Positions 40,807 to 49,825 of a stretch of 64,000 nt of DNA are shown one piece after another. The first letter of the stretch is position 1. Every line of letters begins with the position of its first letter. Position numbers and translations under genes: made by a program. Where the stretch lies: positions 1-64,000 of the forward strand of contig CANTYJ010000001.1 in NCBI GenBank assembly GCA_947854175.1. The letters run 5' to 3'. Under the pieces are notes generated by a model that saw nothing but the letters and a program-made list of their open reading frames with translations, did no database searches and was not told the DNA's origin. The stretch is from an uncultured Turicimonas sp. (GTDB lineage Bacteria; Pseudomonadota; Gammaproteobacteria; Burkholderiales; Burkholderiaceae_F).

Positions 40807-41721
40807 TCATTTTTTAGATTCTTCTTCAGGCTGAACCGTAATATGCGTAATGCCATACTTCGCATCGAGTGCTTCTCTTATTAAATCCAGAATTTCCGGC
40901 CAGTTCTGAAAATTGTTGATCGTGACGTGAGCAGATAATGCAACCTCACTTCCTGTCATATTCCAGATATGCAAATCATGAACCGATAAAATTCCGGGAA
41001 CATTGGACATCGTCGCTCCGATTTCATGATAGGACAGACCGTCAGGCACGCCGTCTAACAACAATCTGAGAGATGTTTTTACTATTGAATATGAAGACTT
41101 CAAAATAAGACAGCTGACAAACATAGAAAGAATCGGGTCAGCTTGTTCCGGGCCTCCAAAAAATATGATTAAACCCGCCAAAATCGCTGCGACAGAACCA
41201 AGCAAATCGCCCAGAACGTGAAGAAGAGCAGCCTTTGTATTAATGTTTTTTGAATCTTTGGATAAGGTCCAGGCAACTGCAATATTAACCAAGAGTCCAA
41301 TCACAGCGACAACGGCTACCCCAAGCCCATGGACCGGTTGCGGATTCGTCAATCTTTGGATGGCTTCATAAAAAATCCAACCGACAACAACAAACATAAC
41401 CAGCCCGTTAATCAGAGCTGATACAACTTCAGCCTTCGCTAAACCATATGAATATTGGGGACTGGCTGCACGTTGAGACAAAATGCTCGCCATCAACGCA
41501 AAAAGCAAGGAGGCTGAGTCCGTCACCATATGTCCGGCATCAGACAATAAGGCTAACGAATTTGAAACATAACCGCCGATAATCTCGATAACAGCAAATC
41601 CTAAAGTCAGAAAACAGGCCGCCGCAAGTAATTTTTTTGATTTCGAATCACTTTGATGTACATATTCCGAGTCTCCCCTCTGATGGGAGAGCAATTCACT
41701 GTTTTTTGGCTCTTGTAACAT
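40807..41721 (-). CDS. Cation diffusion facilitator (zinc/cobalt exporter)
   Basis: The 304-residue protein has six membrane helices and the CDF metal sites in LLSDAGHMVTDSASLLFAL and LHVLGDLLGSV, then a cytoplasmic C-terminal domain ending HDLHIWNMTGSEVALSAHV and ITHITVQPE. It exports Zn2+ or similar ions in exchange for protons, like ZitB or CzcD. It stands alone. Confidence 0.93.
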   Translation of the reverse strand: MLQEPKNSELLSHQRGDSEYVHQSDSKSKKLLAAACFLTLGFAVIEIIGGYVSNSLALLSDAGHMVTDSASLLFALMASILSQRAASPQYSYGLAKAEVVSALINGLVMFVVVGWIFYEAIQRLTNPQPVHGLGVAVVAVIGLLVNIAVAWTLSKDSKNINTKAALLHVLGDLLGSVAAILAGLIIFFGGPEQADPILSMFVSCLILKSSYSIVKTSLRLLLDGVPDGLSYHEIGATMSNVPGILSVHDLHIWNMTGSEVALSAHVTINNFQNWPEILDLIREALDAKYGITHITVQPEEESKK

Positions 41722-41913
41722 AATGAATCATTTCTGTTTTTAACACCGGTTGGATATATTTATACTCTTGGCCTTCCCGAAAATGTCGACCACCCGACCA
41801 AAATCGGCTTAAAACTCAAATCCGCTGAAATAAATCCGGTCAACAAAAAAATTAGAAGATCGGTCATTAAACCAAAACCATTTGTTCGAATTAAACCCAT
41901 TTTGAGAAAACTT

Positions 41914-41941
41914 TTTACAAATTCCACTTTACTTTTATAAG
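41914..41941 (+). promoter_or_regulatory. Promoter of a probable small RNA
   Basis: TTTACA (41914-41919), 16 bases, TATAAG (41936-41941). Transcription would start near 41948, in a region without an ORF that ends in a strong rightward terminator. Confidence 0.65.
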
Positions 41942-41947
41942 GGTTTA

Positions 41948-42133
41948 TTCTAATATCACGAATGAGAGATGCGAATGCACTCTCACTCCTTGGGATTTGA
42001 GGTTACCAAGTTGGCTAACTTTCCCGAGCTGCCAAACAGCTCAAAAGTTGAACCACTTGGATTTGAGGATTTGAGTTCCCGTTAACTCAGTGGAACAATG
42101 AACCGCATACTTTACAGTGTGCGGTCTTTTTTT
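41948..42133 (+). ncRNA. Probable structured small RNA of about 185 bases
   Basis: The transcript would have its own promoter and terminator and no credible ORF. Structures: hairpin I (TGAGAG 41963-41968 with CTCTCA 41980-41985); a long three-part hairpin II (CCAAGT 42006-42011 with ACTTGG 42055-42060, AACTTT with AAAGTT, GAGCTG with CAGCTC); a small GAGTT/AACTC stem; then the terminator (42102-42110 with 42117-42125 and seven T). GGATTTGAG occurs three times (41993, 42059, 42067), outside the stems or at their edge. It resembles no family I can name; 6S and SRP RNA signatures are absent. Confidence 0.65.
42102..42133 (+). terminator. Terminator of the small RNA
   Basis: ACCGCATAC and GTGTGCGGT form a 9-bp stem with one G-U pair, followed by C and seven T. 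On the other strand the T run would precede the stem, so it is a rightward terminator. Confidence 0.85.
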
Positions 42134-42136
42134 GTC

Positions 42137-42424
42137 TTAATTCTTCGTTCCTTCTTCCTGGAAAGCCGGCGAGCCGAGCATTGGAAGAACCGGAGGAAAA
42201 GAAATGATGTCATCATCACTCATCTCTAACAACGCATTCGGACCTTCCTCAGCACTGTGGAATGCATAATTGAGTTTTGCATAAACGTTGACAAGTTCTT
42301 CGTCGAGGATTTCTTTAACCTCTTCCGGACTATCTTCAATTTCCGCAATAACTTTTTCAAGCGCTTCTAGTGCATCATTTAATGTCGCCAATGTCCATTC
42401 CGGATCGTATTTAATATCGTCCAT
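42137..42424 (-). CDS. Hypothetical small acidic protein
   Basis: The 95-residue product is very acidic, with a helical first half (TLATLNDALEALEKVIAEIE, DEELVNVYAKLNYAFHSAEEG) and a loose C-terminus (SFPPVLPMLGSPAFQEEG). There is no signal or membrane helix. It begins 26 bases downstream of the acetyltransferase stop, so the two are probably co-transcribed. I recognise no family. Confidence 0.65.
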   Translation of the reverse strand: MDDIKYDPEWTLATLNDALEALEKVIAEIEDSPEEVKEILDEELVNVYAKLNYAFHSAEEGPNALLEMSDDDIISFPPVLPMLGSPAFQEEGTKN

Positions 42425-42450
42425 TCGAATCTCTGCCTCTTATTAATCAT

Positions 42451-42987
42451 TTATTCCAGGGTCGGGGGCACGGTGGCTCCGGGCGCCAGAGTCTTTTGAT
42501 AAATAACGGTGTCCAACCATTTCCCGAACTTCCATCCTACGGATTTTAATTCTCCGGCCAGCTCAAAACCGCATTTTTCATGTAAACGGATGGCAACAGA
42601 ATTTGTTTTGTCGCCGATATAGGCAATCATTTGACGATAACCGATGGATTCACATTGAGCTATCAAAGCAGTCAAAAGCTGTGTCCCTACTCCGTCTCCC
42701 CGTGCTTCAGGATGAACAAAAACATGATCTGTCACTGAGTTTTTATAGCCCTGCTCAGGACTGTATGGCATGGCATATGCAAAACCTACAATTTCGCCTC
42801 CTACTTCAGCAACAAAACAGGGACAACCGTGATCCTGTGCATATTCCCGGTTACGGTTGATTTCCTTTTCCGTCGGCAACTGACGGTCCAGAGTTCCTGT
42901 ACCAAGGACGACTATTTGACTATACAAACACAACATTGCAGGAATATCTTTTTCCGTTGCATTCCTAATCTGAACTTCCAGATCCAT
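42451..42987 (-). CDS. GNAT-family N-acetyltransferase
   Basis: The 178-residue protein has the GNAT core: [43 protein letters not shown] (acetyl-CoA loop R-G-D-G-V-G) and [23 protein letters not shown]. The last motif and length resemble phosphinothricin-type acetyltransferases, which acetylate small amines such as methionine sulfone; the substrate here is not known. It is divergent from aroC. Confidence 0.88.
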   Translation of the reverse strand: MDLEVQIRNATEKDIPAMLCLYSQIVVLGTGTLDRQLPTEKEINRNREYAQDHGCPCFVAEVGGEIVGFAYAMPYSPEQGYKNSVTDHVFVHPEARGDGVGTQLLTALIAQCESIGYRQMIAYIGDKTNSVAIRLHEKCGFELAGELKSVGWKFGKWLDTVIYQKTLAPGATVPPTLE

Positions 42988-43110
42988 TTTTTTCTCCTAG
43001 ACCTGTTCATTCTAAAAAGATATTTGTTCTTCTTTACAAAATGTGTCCTTAATAGGCACCAAAGAAAAAATTTCAACCTAAAATTCTTTAATCAAAGAAA
43101 AAGGGAAAAA

Positions 43111-44187
43111 ATGTCTGGATCTAGCATTGGAAAATTATTTGTCGTCACCAATTTCGGCGAATCTCATGGAGTTGCGATCGGTGCAGTCATTGATGGCTGT
43201 CCGCCGGGACTGGAACTATCAGAAAGTGATATTCAAAAAGAACTTGACAGGAGAAAACCCGGAACTTCCAAATATGTTACCCAAAGAAAGGAAAGTGATA
43301 CAGTCCAGATACTGTCAGGCGTTTACAAAGGAAAAACAACCGGAACCCCGATGGCTCTATTAATAAAAAATGAAGATCAAAGAAGTAAGGACTATTCTTC
43401 GATAGAAAATATTTTCCGCCCTGCTCACGCGGACTGGAGCTATTTCTGCAAATATGGGATTCGCGATCCGCGGGGCGGCGGCAGAAGTTCTGCCCGTTTA
43501 ACCGCACCAACGGTAGCAGCCGGCGCCGTTGCAAAAAAATGGCTTAAAGAATATTTCAACATTAATATTCAAGCGTGTTTATGCCAGATAGGAGAGATTC
43601 AACTGAAGACAGATGACTTCAGCATTGTTGACGAAAACTGTTTTTTTACAGCAGACAAAGACAAAATTCCCGAATTAGAAAGATATTTGGATTCCATTCG
43701 GAAATCTCAAGACTCCGTCGGAGGTAAAGTATTTATAAAAGCTGAGAACGTTCCTGCGGGCCTCGGCCAACCGCTTTATGACAGGCTTGATGCACAGTTA
43801 GCTTATGCATTCATGGGATTAAATGCTGTAAAAGGCGTTGAAATCGGTGAAGGCTTTAATAGTGCAGAATTAAAGGGAAGCATTAATGCCGATGAGATGA
43901 GCCAGGAAGCTCCCCACTATTTCAAAACAAACCATCACGGCGGCATCCTGGGAGGGATTTCTTCAGGAAATACTATATATGCCAAAGTGGCAATTAAACC
44001 TACTCCGTCAATTAGCAGACCTTTACAATCTCTTAATACCGAATTGAAAGATACTGAAGTAAGAACGACCGGCAGACATGATCCATGTGTTGCCATCCGG
44101 GCAGTACCTGTCCTCGAAGCGTTAACTGCAATTGTCCTGATGGATATGGTCCTTCAACATCATGCTCAGTGCAGCTGGGACAGATAA
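43111..44187 (+). CDS. aroC: Chorismate synthase
   Basis: The ATG at 43111 follows AAAGGG; the frame is open far upstream, but homology starts here ([20 protein letters not shown]). The 358-residue enzyme makes chorismate from EPSP, using reduced FMN without net redox change. Family signatures [30 protein letters not shown] and [16 protein letters not shown] are present. It is followed by two terminator hairpins. Confidence 0.96.
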   Translation: MSGSSIGKLFVVTNFGESHGVAIGAVIDGCPPGLELSESDIQKELDRRKPGTSKYVTQRKESDTVQILSGVYKGKTTGTPMALLIKNEDQRSKDYSSIENIFRPAHADWSYFCKYGIRDPRGGGRSSARLTAPTVAAGAVAKKWLKEYFNINIQACLCQIGEIQLKTDDFSIVDENCFFTADKDKIPELERYLDSIRKSQDSVGGKVFIKAENVPAGLGQPLYDRLDAQLAYAFMGLNAVKGVEIGEGFNSAELKGSINADEMSQEAPHYFKTNHHGGILGGISSGNTIYAKVAIKPTPSISRPLQSLNTELKDTEVRTTGRHDPCVAIRAVPVLEALTAIVLMDMVLQHHAQCSWDR

Positions 44188-44192
44188 ATTTA

Positions 44193-44250
44193 AACCTCCG
44201 GCTAAGGAGGTTTTCTCTTAACTCAAGACCACCTCATCAAGGTGGTCTTA
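44193..44250 (+). terminator. Tandem terminator hairpins after aroC
   Basis: AACCTCC/GGAGGTT (44193-44212) is followed by TTTCT, and AAGACCACC/GGTGGTCTT (44225-44249) comes just after. The second may also serve the convergent small gene. Confidence 0.8.
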
Positions 44251-44259
44251 CTATTTGTT

Positions 44260-44412
44260 TTATTTAGAAGAACAACCGCAGCCACATTCTTCTTTTTTTG
44301 CTTCCTTCTTCTCTTTCTTGGATTCAGGACCGCAATCAGTAGCCGCTTCAACTTCTGCATCCATCAAAGCTTCAGTTTCGAGTTGTTCTTTTACTTCTTC
44401 TTTCTTGTTCAT
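44260..44412 (-). CDS. 50-residue Lys/Glu-rich protein with CGCGC tail
   Basis: ATG 44412 follows AAGGAGA and opens 50 codons ending at TAA 44262-44260. The product is highly charged (MNKKEEVKEQLETEAL, ESKKEKKEAKKEE) and ends CGCGCSSK, with one more Cys in TDCGPES. The tight Cys-Gly cluster could bind a metal ion or act in thiol chemistry. It is flanked by terminators, so it is probably a separate small transcript. The ribosome site and clean ends support a real gene; I recognise no family. Confidence 0.65.
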   Translation of the reverse strand: MNKKEEVKEQLETEALMDAEVEAATDCGPESKKEKKEAKKEECGCGCSSK

Positions 44413-44503
44413 CGGACAATCTCCTTAACTATTAAATTAGATCTGCGTTTATTTTGCCGCTATTTCAATTCCCGCTTCTGAGATTGAGCCAATTTTGAGA
44501 AAT

Positions 44504-46054
44504 CTAATTAACCTCCTTGGCATTCAAGTCAGAGATCCGGTACCCACATATAGCTAAGGTCCCAAGATAGCAAAAAGCTGCACCGAGAATGATTGCGCAC
44601 AACAATGAAAGCTTCATTAACCAGGTCATTTGAAGATGCGCCCAGTCAATCCGGGTTTGAACAAAGAATAGAATCAAAGAAAGGATGATGCTCGCAAGAG
44701 CTACAGAACAAAACAGTTTTCTCCATCCTTGTAAGGGAGTAAAGATTTTTCTTTTTCTAAGTATCATCAATAATATGAAACTATTAAAGCACGCACCCAG
44801 ACCTACAGATAAAGCCAGACCTGCATGAGCAAAAACAGGAACGTTAATAAGATTAAAAAGCTGAGTGACAATTAAAGCAACACAGGCAACTTTGACCGGC
44901 GTTTTAATATCTTTTTGTGCATAAAAGCCGGGAGCCAGAATTTTAATGCCGATTAATCCAATGAGACCGACTGAATAACCGAGAACAGCAGTGGAAGTTT
45001 GAACCACATCGTTAGCATTAAATAAGCGGCTTTGAAAAAGTACAGACACCAACGCTTCACTAAGAAAAGCCAGTCCCAAAGCAGCGGGTACTGCAAAAGC
45101 AACAATCAGCTTTAGACCCCAGTTAAGAAGAGCGTTATATTTGTCCATTGCTCCTTTGGCATAAGCAGCCGATAAATTCGGTAAAAGAACTGTGCCTAAT
45201 GCCACCCCCAGCAAAGCTGTCGGAAACTCCATCAATCTATCCGCATAAGTCAGCCAAGTCACTGAACCTTCAGCAAGAAACGAAGCGATATTCGTGTTAA
45301 TGAGAATAGAGATATGGGCAACACCAACTGCAAATAATGCCGGCACCATCAGTTTTAAAACTTTTCTGACAGCTGCGTCTTTCAGAGAGGTTAAAGGTGA
45401 AATCGGTTTTGGCAATAAACCCCGTTTCCAAAGAGCCGGAATCTGAACGGCTAACTGTAGAAAGCCTCCTCCCATTACGCCAATTGCTAACGCAAAAATC
45501 GGTCGTTCCATATGAGGTGCAATAAACAGTGTTGCACCTATCAGCGATAAGTTAAGCAAGATAGGAACAGCTGCCGGGATTGCAAACTGCTTCCATGTAT
45601 TTAATATTGAGGAACTTAATGCAACCAGTGACATGAAGAAGATGTATGGAAACATGATTCTTGTCAATTGTGTAGCTGTCAGAAAGGTCTGAGGTTCTTC
45701 ATACAAACCGGAAGCAATGATCCAAACAAGGGCCGGGGCACAAATCACACCTAAAATACTTATCAGGAGCACGGCGCAAGCTAATAAACTTGCAACTTTG
45801 TCAATGAAAAGTTTAGCTTCACTTTGCTCTTTCGTCGATTTTGCGTCTGCAAGCATTGGCACAAAAGCTTGTTGAAATGCTCCTTCGGCAAATAATCTCC
45901 TTAGCAAATTAGGCAAACGAAAGGCTACATAATAAGCATCGGTATCTCCGCTGACGCCAAAAAAACGGGCTATCAGAATATCCCGGATCAAGCCTGTGAT
46001 TCGGGAGAGTAAGGTCATCGCAGAAATGACTGCAGCACTCTTAAAAATACTCAT
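44504..46054 (-). CDS. murJ: Lipid II flippase
   Basis: The ATG at 46054 begins the family start MSIFKSAAVISAMTLLSRITG; the frame is open 47 codons further but that part is unrelated. The 516-residue protein has about 14 membrane helices and carries MurJ motifs (GVSGDTDAYYVAFRLPNLLRRLFAEGAFQQAFVP). It flips lipid II across the inner membrane for peptidoglycan synthesis. It is divergent from rpsT, a common arrangement in proteobacteria. Confidence 0.95.
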   Translation of the reverse strand: MSIFKSAAVISAMTLLSRITGLIRDILIARFFGVSGDTDAYYVAFRLPNLLRRLFAEGAFQQAFVPMLADAKSTKEQSEAKLFIDKVASLLACAVLLISILGVICAPALVWIIASGLYEEPQTFLTATQLTRIMFPYIFFMSLVALSSSILNTWKQFAIPAAVPILLNLSLIGATLFIAPHMERPIFALAIGVMGGGFLQLAVQIPALWKRGLLPKPISPLTSLKDAAVRKVLKLMVPALFAVGVAHISILINTNIASFLAEGSVTWLTYADRLMEFPTALLGVALGTVLLPNLSAAYAKGAMDKYNALLNWGLKLIVAFAVPAALGLAFLSEALVSVLFQSRLFNANDVVQTSTAVLGYSVGLIGLIGIKILAPGFYAQKDIKTPVKVACVALIVTQLFNLINVPVFAHAGLALSVGLGACFNSFILLMILRKRKIFTPLQGWRKLFCSVALASIILSLILFFVQTRIDWAHLQMTWLMKLSLLCAIILGAAFCYLGTLAICGYRISDLNAKEVN

Positions 46055-46583
46055 CTTTGATTTTCCATTTTTTGTTTGACGAAAGTTGGTCTTGAAAGAC
46101 AATGATGTGTTTGACGGTGCAGATCTTAATTGATACTTTGGTCGTGTTCCTGTTGTTAAGCTACTGAATTCCTGGTTTTTGTTGTTACGCAACAAAAATT
46201 AAAATGTAAAAAGACGAAAAATTAGACAGTTGTGAAGACTTTAAAAAACAAGCCGGTTCTTCCATTTTTAATTAAAAACAATCCTTTAAATTCAATAAAT
46301 CATTTAAATTCAAATGGTTGCATATAAATGTTTTTAAAAGATATACTTTACAGACGAATTTTTAACAACCTTTTAGGTTGTTAATCCCCTCTATATTTAT
46401 TCTTTGTTTTCTACTCAGAAAAATAAAATTTGTTGTATACTCTCGGACTTATCTGATGACGGCTGCCTCGGAACTGTCGTCTAGTATTTTTGATTAACTT
46501 TTAACAACCGGCCTAGCCCTATATTGCAGTGGCAACCGGTGATTTTTGTACAAGCCACTCGCATAGGCAAGGAATTTAAAACA
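46055..46583. promoter_or_regulatory. murJ-rpsT divergent intergenic region
   Basis: This 529-base A/T-rich gap holds no gene I can support. TATACT at 46436-46441, preceded by TTG, is the best rpsT -10 element; a -35 is weak. GATGACGG and GTCGTC further down (about 46455-46482) can form an imperfect leader hairpin. The remainder near murJ presumably carries its promoter. Confidence 0.45.
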
Positions 46584-46847
46584 ATGGCAAATACTAAACA
46601 AGCTCGCAAGCGCGCTATTCAGTCTGTTGCTCGCAACAAACACCTCTCAGCACAGCGCACTCGCTATCGTACAGCAATCAAATCCGTTCGCAAAGCTATC
46701 GCCACTGGCGACAAGGCTGAAGCTCAGAAAGCTTTCATCGCAGCTCAGTCTGTTATCGATTCAATGGCTGACAAGAATGTTCTGCACAAAAATGCAGCTG
46801 CTCGTCATAAGAGCCGCTTGAGTGCATTCATCAAAGCAATGGCCTAA
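46584..46847 (+). CDS. rpsT: 30S ribosomal protein S20
   Basis: The ATG at 46584 gives [20 protein letters not shown], the usual S20 start; an earlier in-frame start is not needed. The 87-residue protein is helical and strongly basic, ending FIKAMA, and binds 16S rRNA early in 30S assembly. AAGGAAT precedes the start. A terminator follows. Confidence 0.97.
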   Translation: MANTKQARKRAIQSVARNKHLSAQRTRYRTAIKSVRKAIATGDKAEAQKAFIAAQSVIDSMADKNVLHKNAAARHKSRLSAFIKAMA

Positions 46848-46867
46848 TCTTAGGGCGAACAGAGAAG

Positions 46868-46892
46868 AGGAGCTGAAAGGCTCCTTTTTTTT
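46868..46892 (+). terminator. Terminator after rpsT
   Basis: AGGAGC (46868-46873) and GCTCCT (46880-46885) pair over six bases, followed by a run of T. Confidence 0.88.
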
Positions 46893-47015
46893 ATATCAGA
46901 ATTCAAAATAAAACTTCTTCAAAAGAATTTATACCTTCAATCTTGCCTATAATTGAAAAATTAAGCTCCTTTTGGAGTTCTTTTAACGTATCTTTCAATA
47001 AGGATAGATTTGCCA

Positions 47016-48194
47016 ATGTCGAATCTCATGAACAATTACGGACGTCTCCCTGTCGAATTTGACCACGGTCAGGGCGTCTGGCTTTGGGATAAAGAGGGAA
47101 ATAAGTATTTAGATGCCCTCGCAGGTATTGCAGTTAATTCTGTCGGGCATGCTCATCCCCGTCTTGTTAAAGCCATTAGCGATCAGGCTGCCAAGCTGAT
47201 TCATTGTTCCAATTATTTTCAAATTGGTTTACAGGAGCAAGTAGCTGAAAAACTTCTACAGCACTCCGGAATGAAGGCTGTTTTCTTCTGCAATTCCGGT
47301 CTTGAAGCCAATGAGTGTGCATTTAAGATTGCCCGTAAATACGGTCATGATAAAGGTATCGAAGTTCCCAACATCATCGTTCTGAGTAGGGCATTCCACG
47401 GCCGCTCCATCGCAACTTTATCTGCCACCGGCAATCCTAGCGTCCGTGAAGGTTTTGCACCTTACACAAGAGGATTTATCCATGTCGACGCAAATGACAT
47501 CGACGCTATCCGTGAATTGGCCAAAACTAACAAAGATATTGTTGCTTTGATGTTCGAACCGATTCAGGGTGAAGGCGGCGTTCTCCCAATCGATCTTCAC
47601 ACGATGAAAGAATTCCGACAGATCTGTGATGAAAACGACTGGCTGTTGATGGTTGACGAAATCCAATGCGGACTTGGCAGAACCGGTAAATGGTTTGCAC
47701 ACCAATGGGCAGAAATTAAACCTGATGTGATGACACTTGCAAAAGGTTTGGCCGGAGGCGTTCCTGTCGGCGCCGTCGTTGTTGATGAGAAAGCTAATAT
47801 CTTCAAACCCGGAAATCATGGCTCAACCTTTGGCGGCAACCCATTAGCCATGCGTGCAGCCCTTGAAACATTAAACATTATTGAAGATGAAAATCTAGTC
47901 GAAAATGCATTTAATGTTGGAAAGAAACTTAAAAAAGATTTGTCAAAGTCACTTAATGGCTTTTCCGGCGTTTTAGAAATCCGTGGTAAAGGTCTGATGC
48001 TCGGAATTGTGCTTGATCGCGATGCACACGACATTCTTGAACCGGCATTAAAAGCCGGCCTGACTTTTAGTGTAACAGCAGGAAATGTTATCCGCTTGGT
48101 ACCTTCGCTTATCCTTACAGAAGCAGAAGCGGAAGAAATTGTGAAGCGGATTACACCGGTTATAAGAGCATTTTTAGCTCAACCAAAAATCTAA
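47016..48194 (+). CDS. argD: Acetylornithine/succinyldiaminopimelate-type aminotransferase
   Basis: The ATG at 47016 is chosen, with AAGGAT upstream. The 392-residue class III PLP enzyme has FFCNSGLEANECAFKIARKY, the EPIQGEGGV and LMVDEIQCGLGRTG motifs, and the PLP lysine in MTLAKGLAGGVPVGA. It makes N-acetylornithine in arginine synthesis and may also serve lysine synthesis. It is transcribed alone. Confidence 0.93.
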   Translation: MSNLMNNYGRLPVEFDHGQGVWLWDKEGNKYLDALAGIAVNSVGHAHPRLVKAISDQAAKLIHCSNYFQIGLQEQVAEKLLQHSGMKAVFFCNSGLEANECAFKIARKYGHDKGIEVPNIIVLSRAFHGRSIATLSATGNPSVREGFAPYTRGFIHVDANDIDAIRELAKTNKDIVALMFEPIQGEGGVLPIDLHTMKEFRQICDENDWLLMVDEIQCGLGRTGKWFAHQWAEIKPDVMTLAKGLAGGVPVGAVVVDEKANIFKPGNHGSTFGGNPLAMRAALETLNIIEDENLVENAFNVGKKLKKDLSKSLNGFSGVLEIRGKGLMLGIVLDRDAHDILEPALKAGLTFSVTAGNVIRLVPSLILTEAEAEEIVKRITPVIRAFLAQPKI

Positions 48195-48207
48195 TTTTCG
48201 TCTTTGA

Positions 48208-48236
48208 CCGGCCTCTTTGAGGCCGGTTTGTTTTTT
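48208..48236 (+). terminator. Terminator after argD
   Basis: ACCGGCCT (48208-48215) and AGGCCGGT (48221-48228) pair over five bases and are followed by TTGTTTTTT. Confidence 0.9.
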
Positions 48237-48350
48237 TATCGTTATTACTGCTTCTCCTCTGTTTTTTTATCTCTCATTTGTTAACCGCTTATTTAATGAG
48301 AGAAAAACGTATTGATGGGTAAAATATTTTCAAGTTTACAAGTACTGTAA

Positions 48351-49685
48351 ATGCCATTCGCGAGAGATCGAAATAGACCCAATTTTTCACATTCAATATT
48401 AAAAATTGAAAGGTATGGGTATTTTGGAAATGTCTTCAAAATTCTTTTTCTGAATCGTTCTTTCTTCTCCGTGACAAGGAATTTCCAAAAAGAAGAGTTT
48501 TATCTTTTTGGAAAGAAATTTTTCAGCCGAAATCTTTCTTCCTGTTTCTCTCAATACTCATTACTTAACATTTTGTTCTCTCGGCTTAACGAAGAACTCA
48601 TCGAACAATCTTCAAAAATTCAAACACTGACAAATAACAATTCTCTATCTTCTACAAACAGAAAGCGAATTCTTTTATTGACAGATCATTTGGCTCAAGT
48701 TGGAGGAGCCGAAACAAGAATATGTAAGACAGCAGAACTTTTGGAACAATTAAAGTTAGTTCCAATAATCTTGGCTCAGCATAATAGCTTCGCTCAGTCT
48801 CATAAATATACAAGTCTCACTTTAGATCTTAGAGATCCTCATTTGCCTTCTATACTCAGTCGCTGGATAGAAAAAGGAAAAATTCACGGAATTGAAATTC
48901 ACGTAAAAAATCCTAGAGTCATTTATGATCTTCCGCTGTTTGCCTGGAGTAAGAAAATTACTATCGGCGCTGTCTTCCACAATGTTTTTCCAATCACAGA
49001 TAGATTACGACAGCAGCTTACTCACTGCCATTATCTTCTGTCCTCCCAGATTAAGATTGTTCCGAATGTCGTCGTGGTAAGGAATTGGACCGATAACTTT
49101 CCGATAGTATGGAAGTACCGTCAACAAAAAACAGCCTTGTTAATTTCACGTTTATCCAAAGACAAGAGTCTTCATTTTTCAAGATTTGTTGATTTCTGCA
49201 GGACAAACAACTTTAAAATTCGCATCGCTTCAGAACACCCGGAAAAACCATGGCAAACTGGTTTCATTCGTTCATTAAATCTAAGCCCGGAAGAATTTAT
49301 TGGACCAATTTCTACATTATCTTACTTAGAAAATCATTCTGATGAATTCCTTTTTGTAGCAGGAGTCGGTCAAATACCGCTGGAAGCATCTTCATTAGGA
49401 TTTCCAGTGGCAGTAATGTCTTCTAAAAAAAAGGCAGAGTTTCCCGAGCCTTTAATTTTTTTAGATAATCAGAATGTCGAATTTCTGAATCAATGGAATT
49501 TTGTTATTAATGAATGTCCATCTCAGGAATTAGAAGCTAACTCGAAAGAATTTTTGGACAGCGTCAATAACGACAAAATTTCAGCTAAGTTTTTTGTTAA
49601 AGAAAAAATTCAAAAAATTCGTGAACCGGGAGAATTGATAAAAATCTACAAAAATTATTTTGTTGATTCGACTACAACTTGTTGA
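48351..49685 (+). CDS. Glycosyltransferase-like protein, possibly acquired
   Basis: The 444-residue product has an A/T-rich, phenylalanine-rich N-terminal 110 residues without a recognised domain, then a GT4/GT-B-like part: KRILLLTDHLAQVGGAETRI (nucleotide-sugar lobe start), a second lobe from TALLISRLSKDKSLHF, and FVAGVGQIPLEASSLGFPVAV in place of the usual GEG...EA donor site. The start is unsure, since no good ribosome site is seen. It is isolated between argD and murB, with base use more A/T-rich than its neighbours, which hints at transfer. The substrate is unknown. Confidence 0.7.
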   Translation: MPFARDRNRPNFSHSILKIERYGYFGNVFKILFLNRSFFSVTRNFQKEEFYLFGKKFFSRNLSSCFSQYSLLNILFSRLNEELIEQSSKIQTLTNNNSLSSTNRKRILLLTDHLAQVGGAETRICKTAELLEQLKLVPIILAQHNSFAQSHKYTSLTLDLRDPHLPSILSRWIEKGKIHGIEIHVKNPRVIYDLPLFAWSKKITIGAVFHNVFPITDRLRQQLTHCHYLLSSQIKIVPNVVVVRNWTDNFPIVWKYRQQKTALLISRLSKDKSLHFSRFVDFCRTNNFKIRIASEHPEKPWQTGFIRSLNLSPEEFIGPISTLSYLENHSDEFLFVAGVGQIPLEASSLGFPVAVMSSKKKAEFPEPLIFLDNQNVEFLNQWNFVINECPSQELEANSKEFLDSVNNDKISAKFFVKEKIQKIREPGELIKIYKNYFVDSTTTC

Positions 49686-49825
49686 TTTTTTTATAACAAA
49701 ATCAATTCGTTCAAAAAATAAAGACGCTGTTAAGGCACAAAGCGGCCTGAAATCTAAAAGAAAAACAGAGCAAGTTCTCTCTTACAAAACTCACTCTGTT
49801 CTTGTTTTACGACTTACCGTCTAAT

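Noticed and set aside
41948-42133. 6S RNA, SRP RNA or tmRNA
   Set aside because: None of the expected conserved segments or sizes are present.
42829-43110. Upstream extension of the aroC frame
   Set aside because: It runs antisense through the acetyltransferase gene; the conserved start is at 43111.
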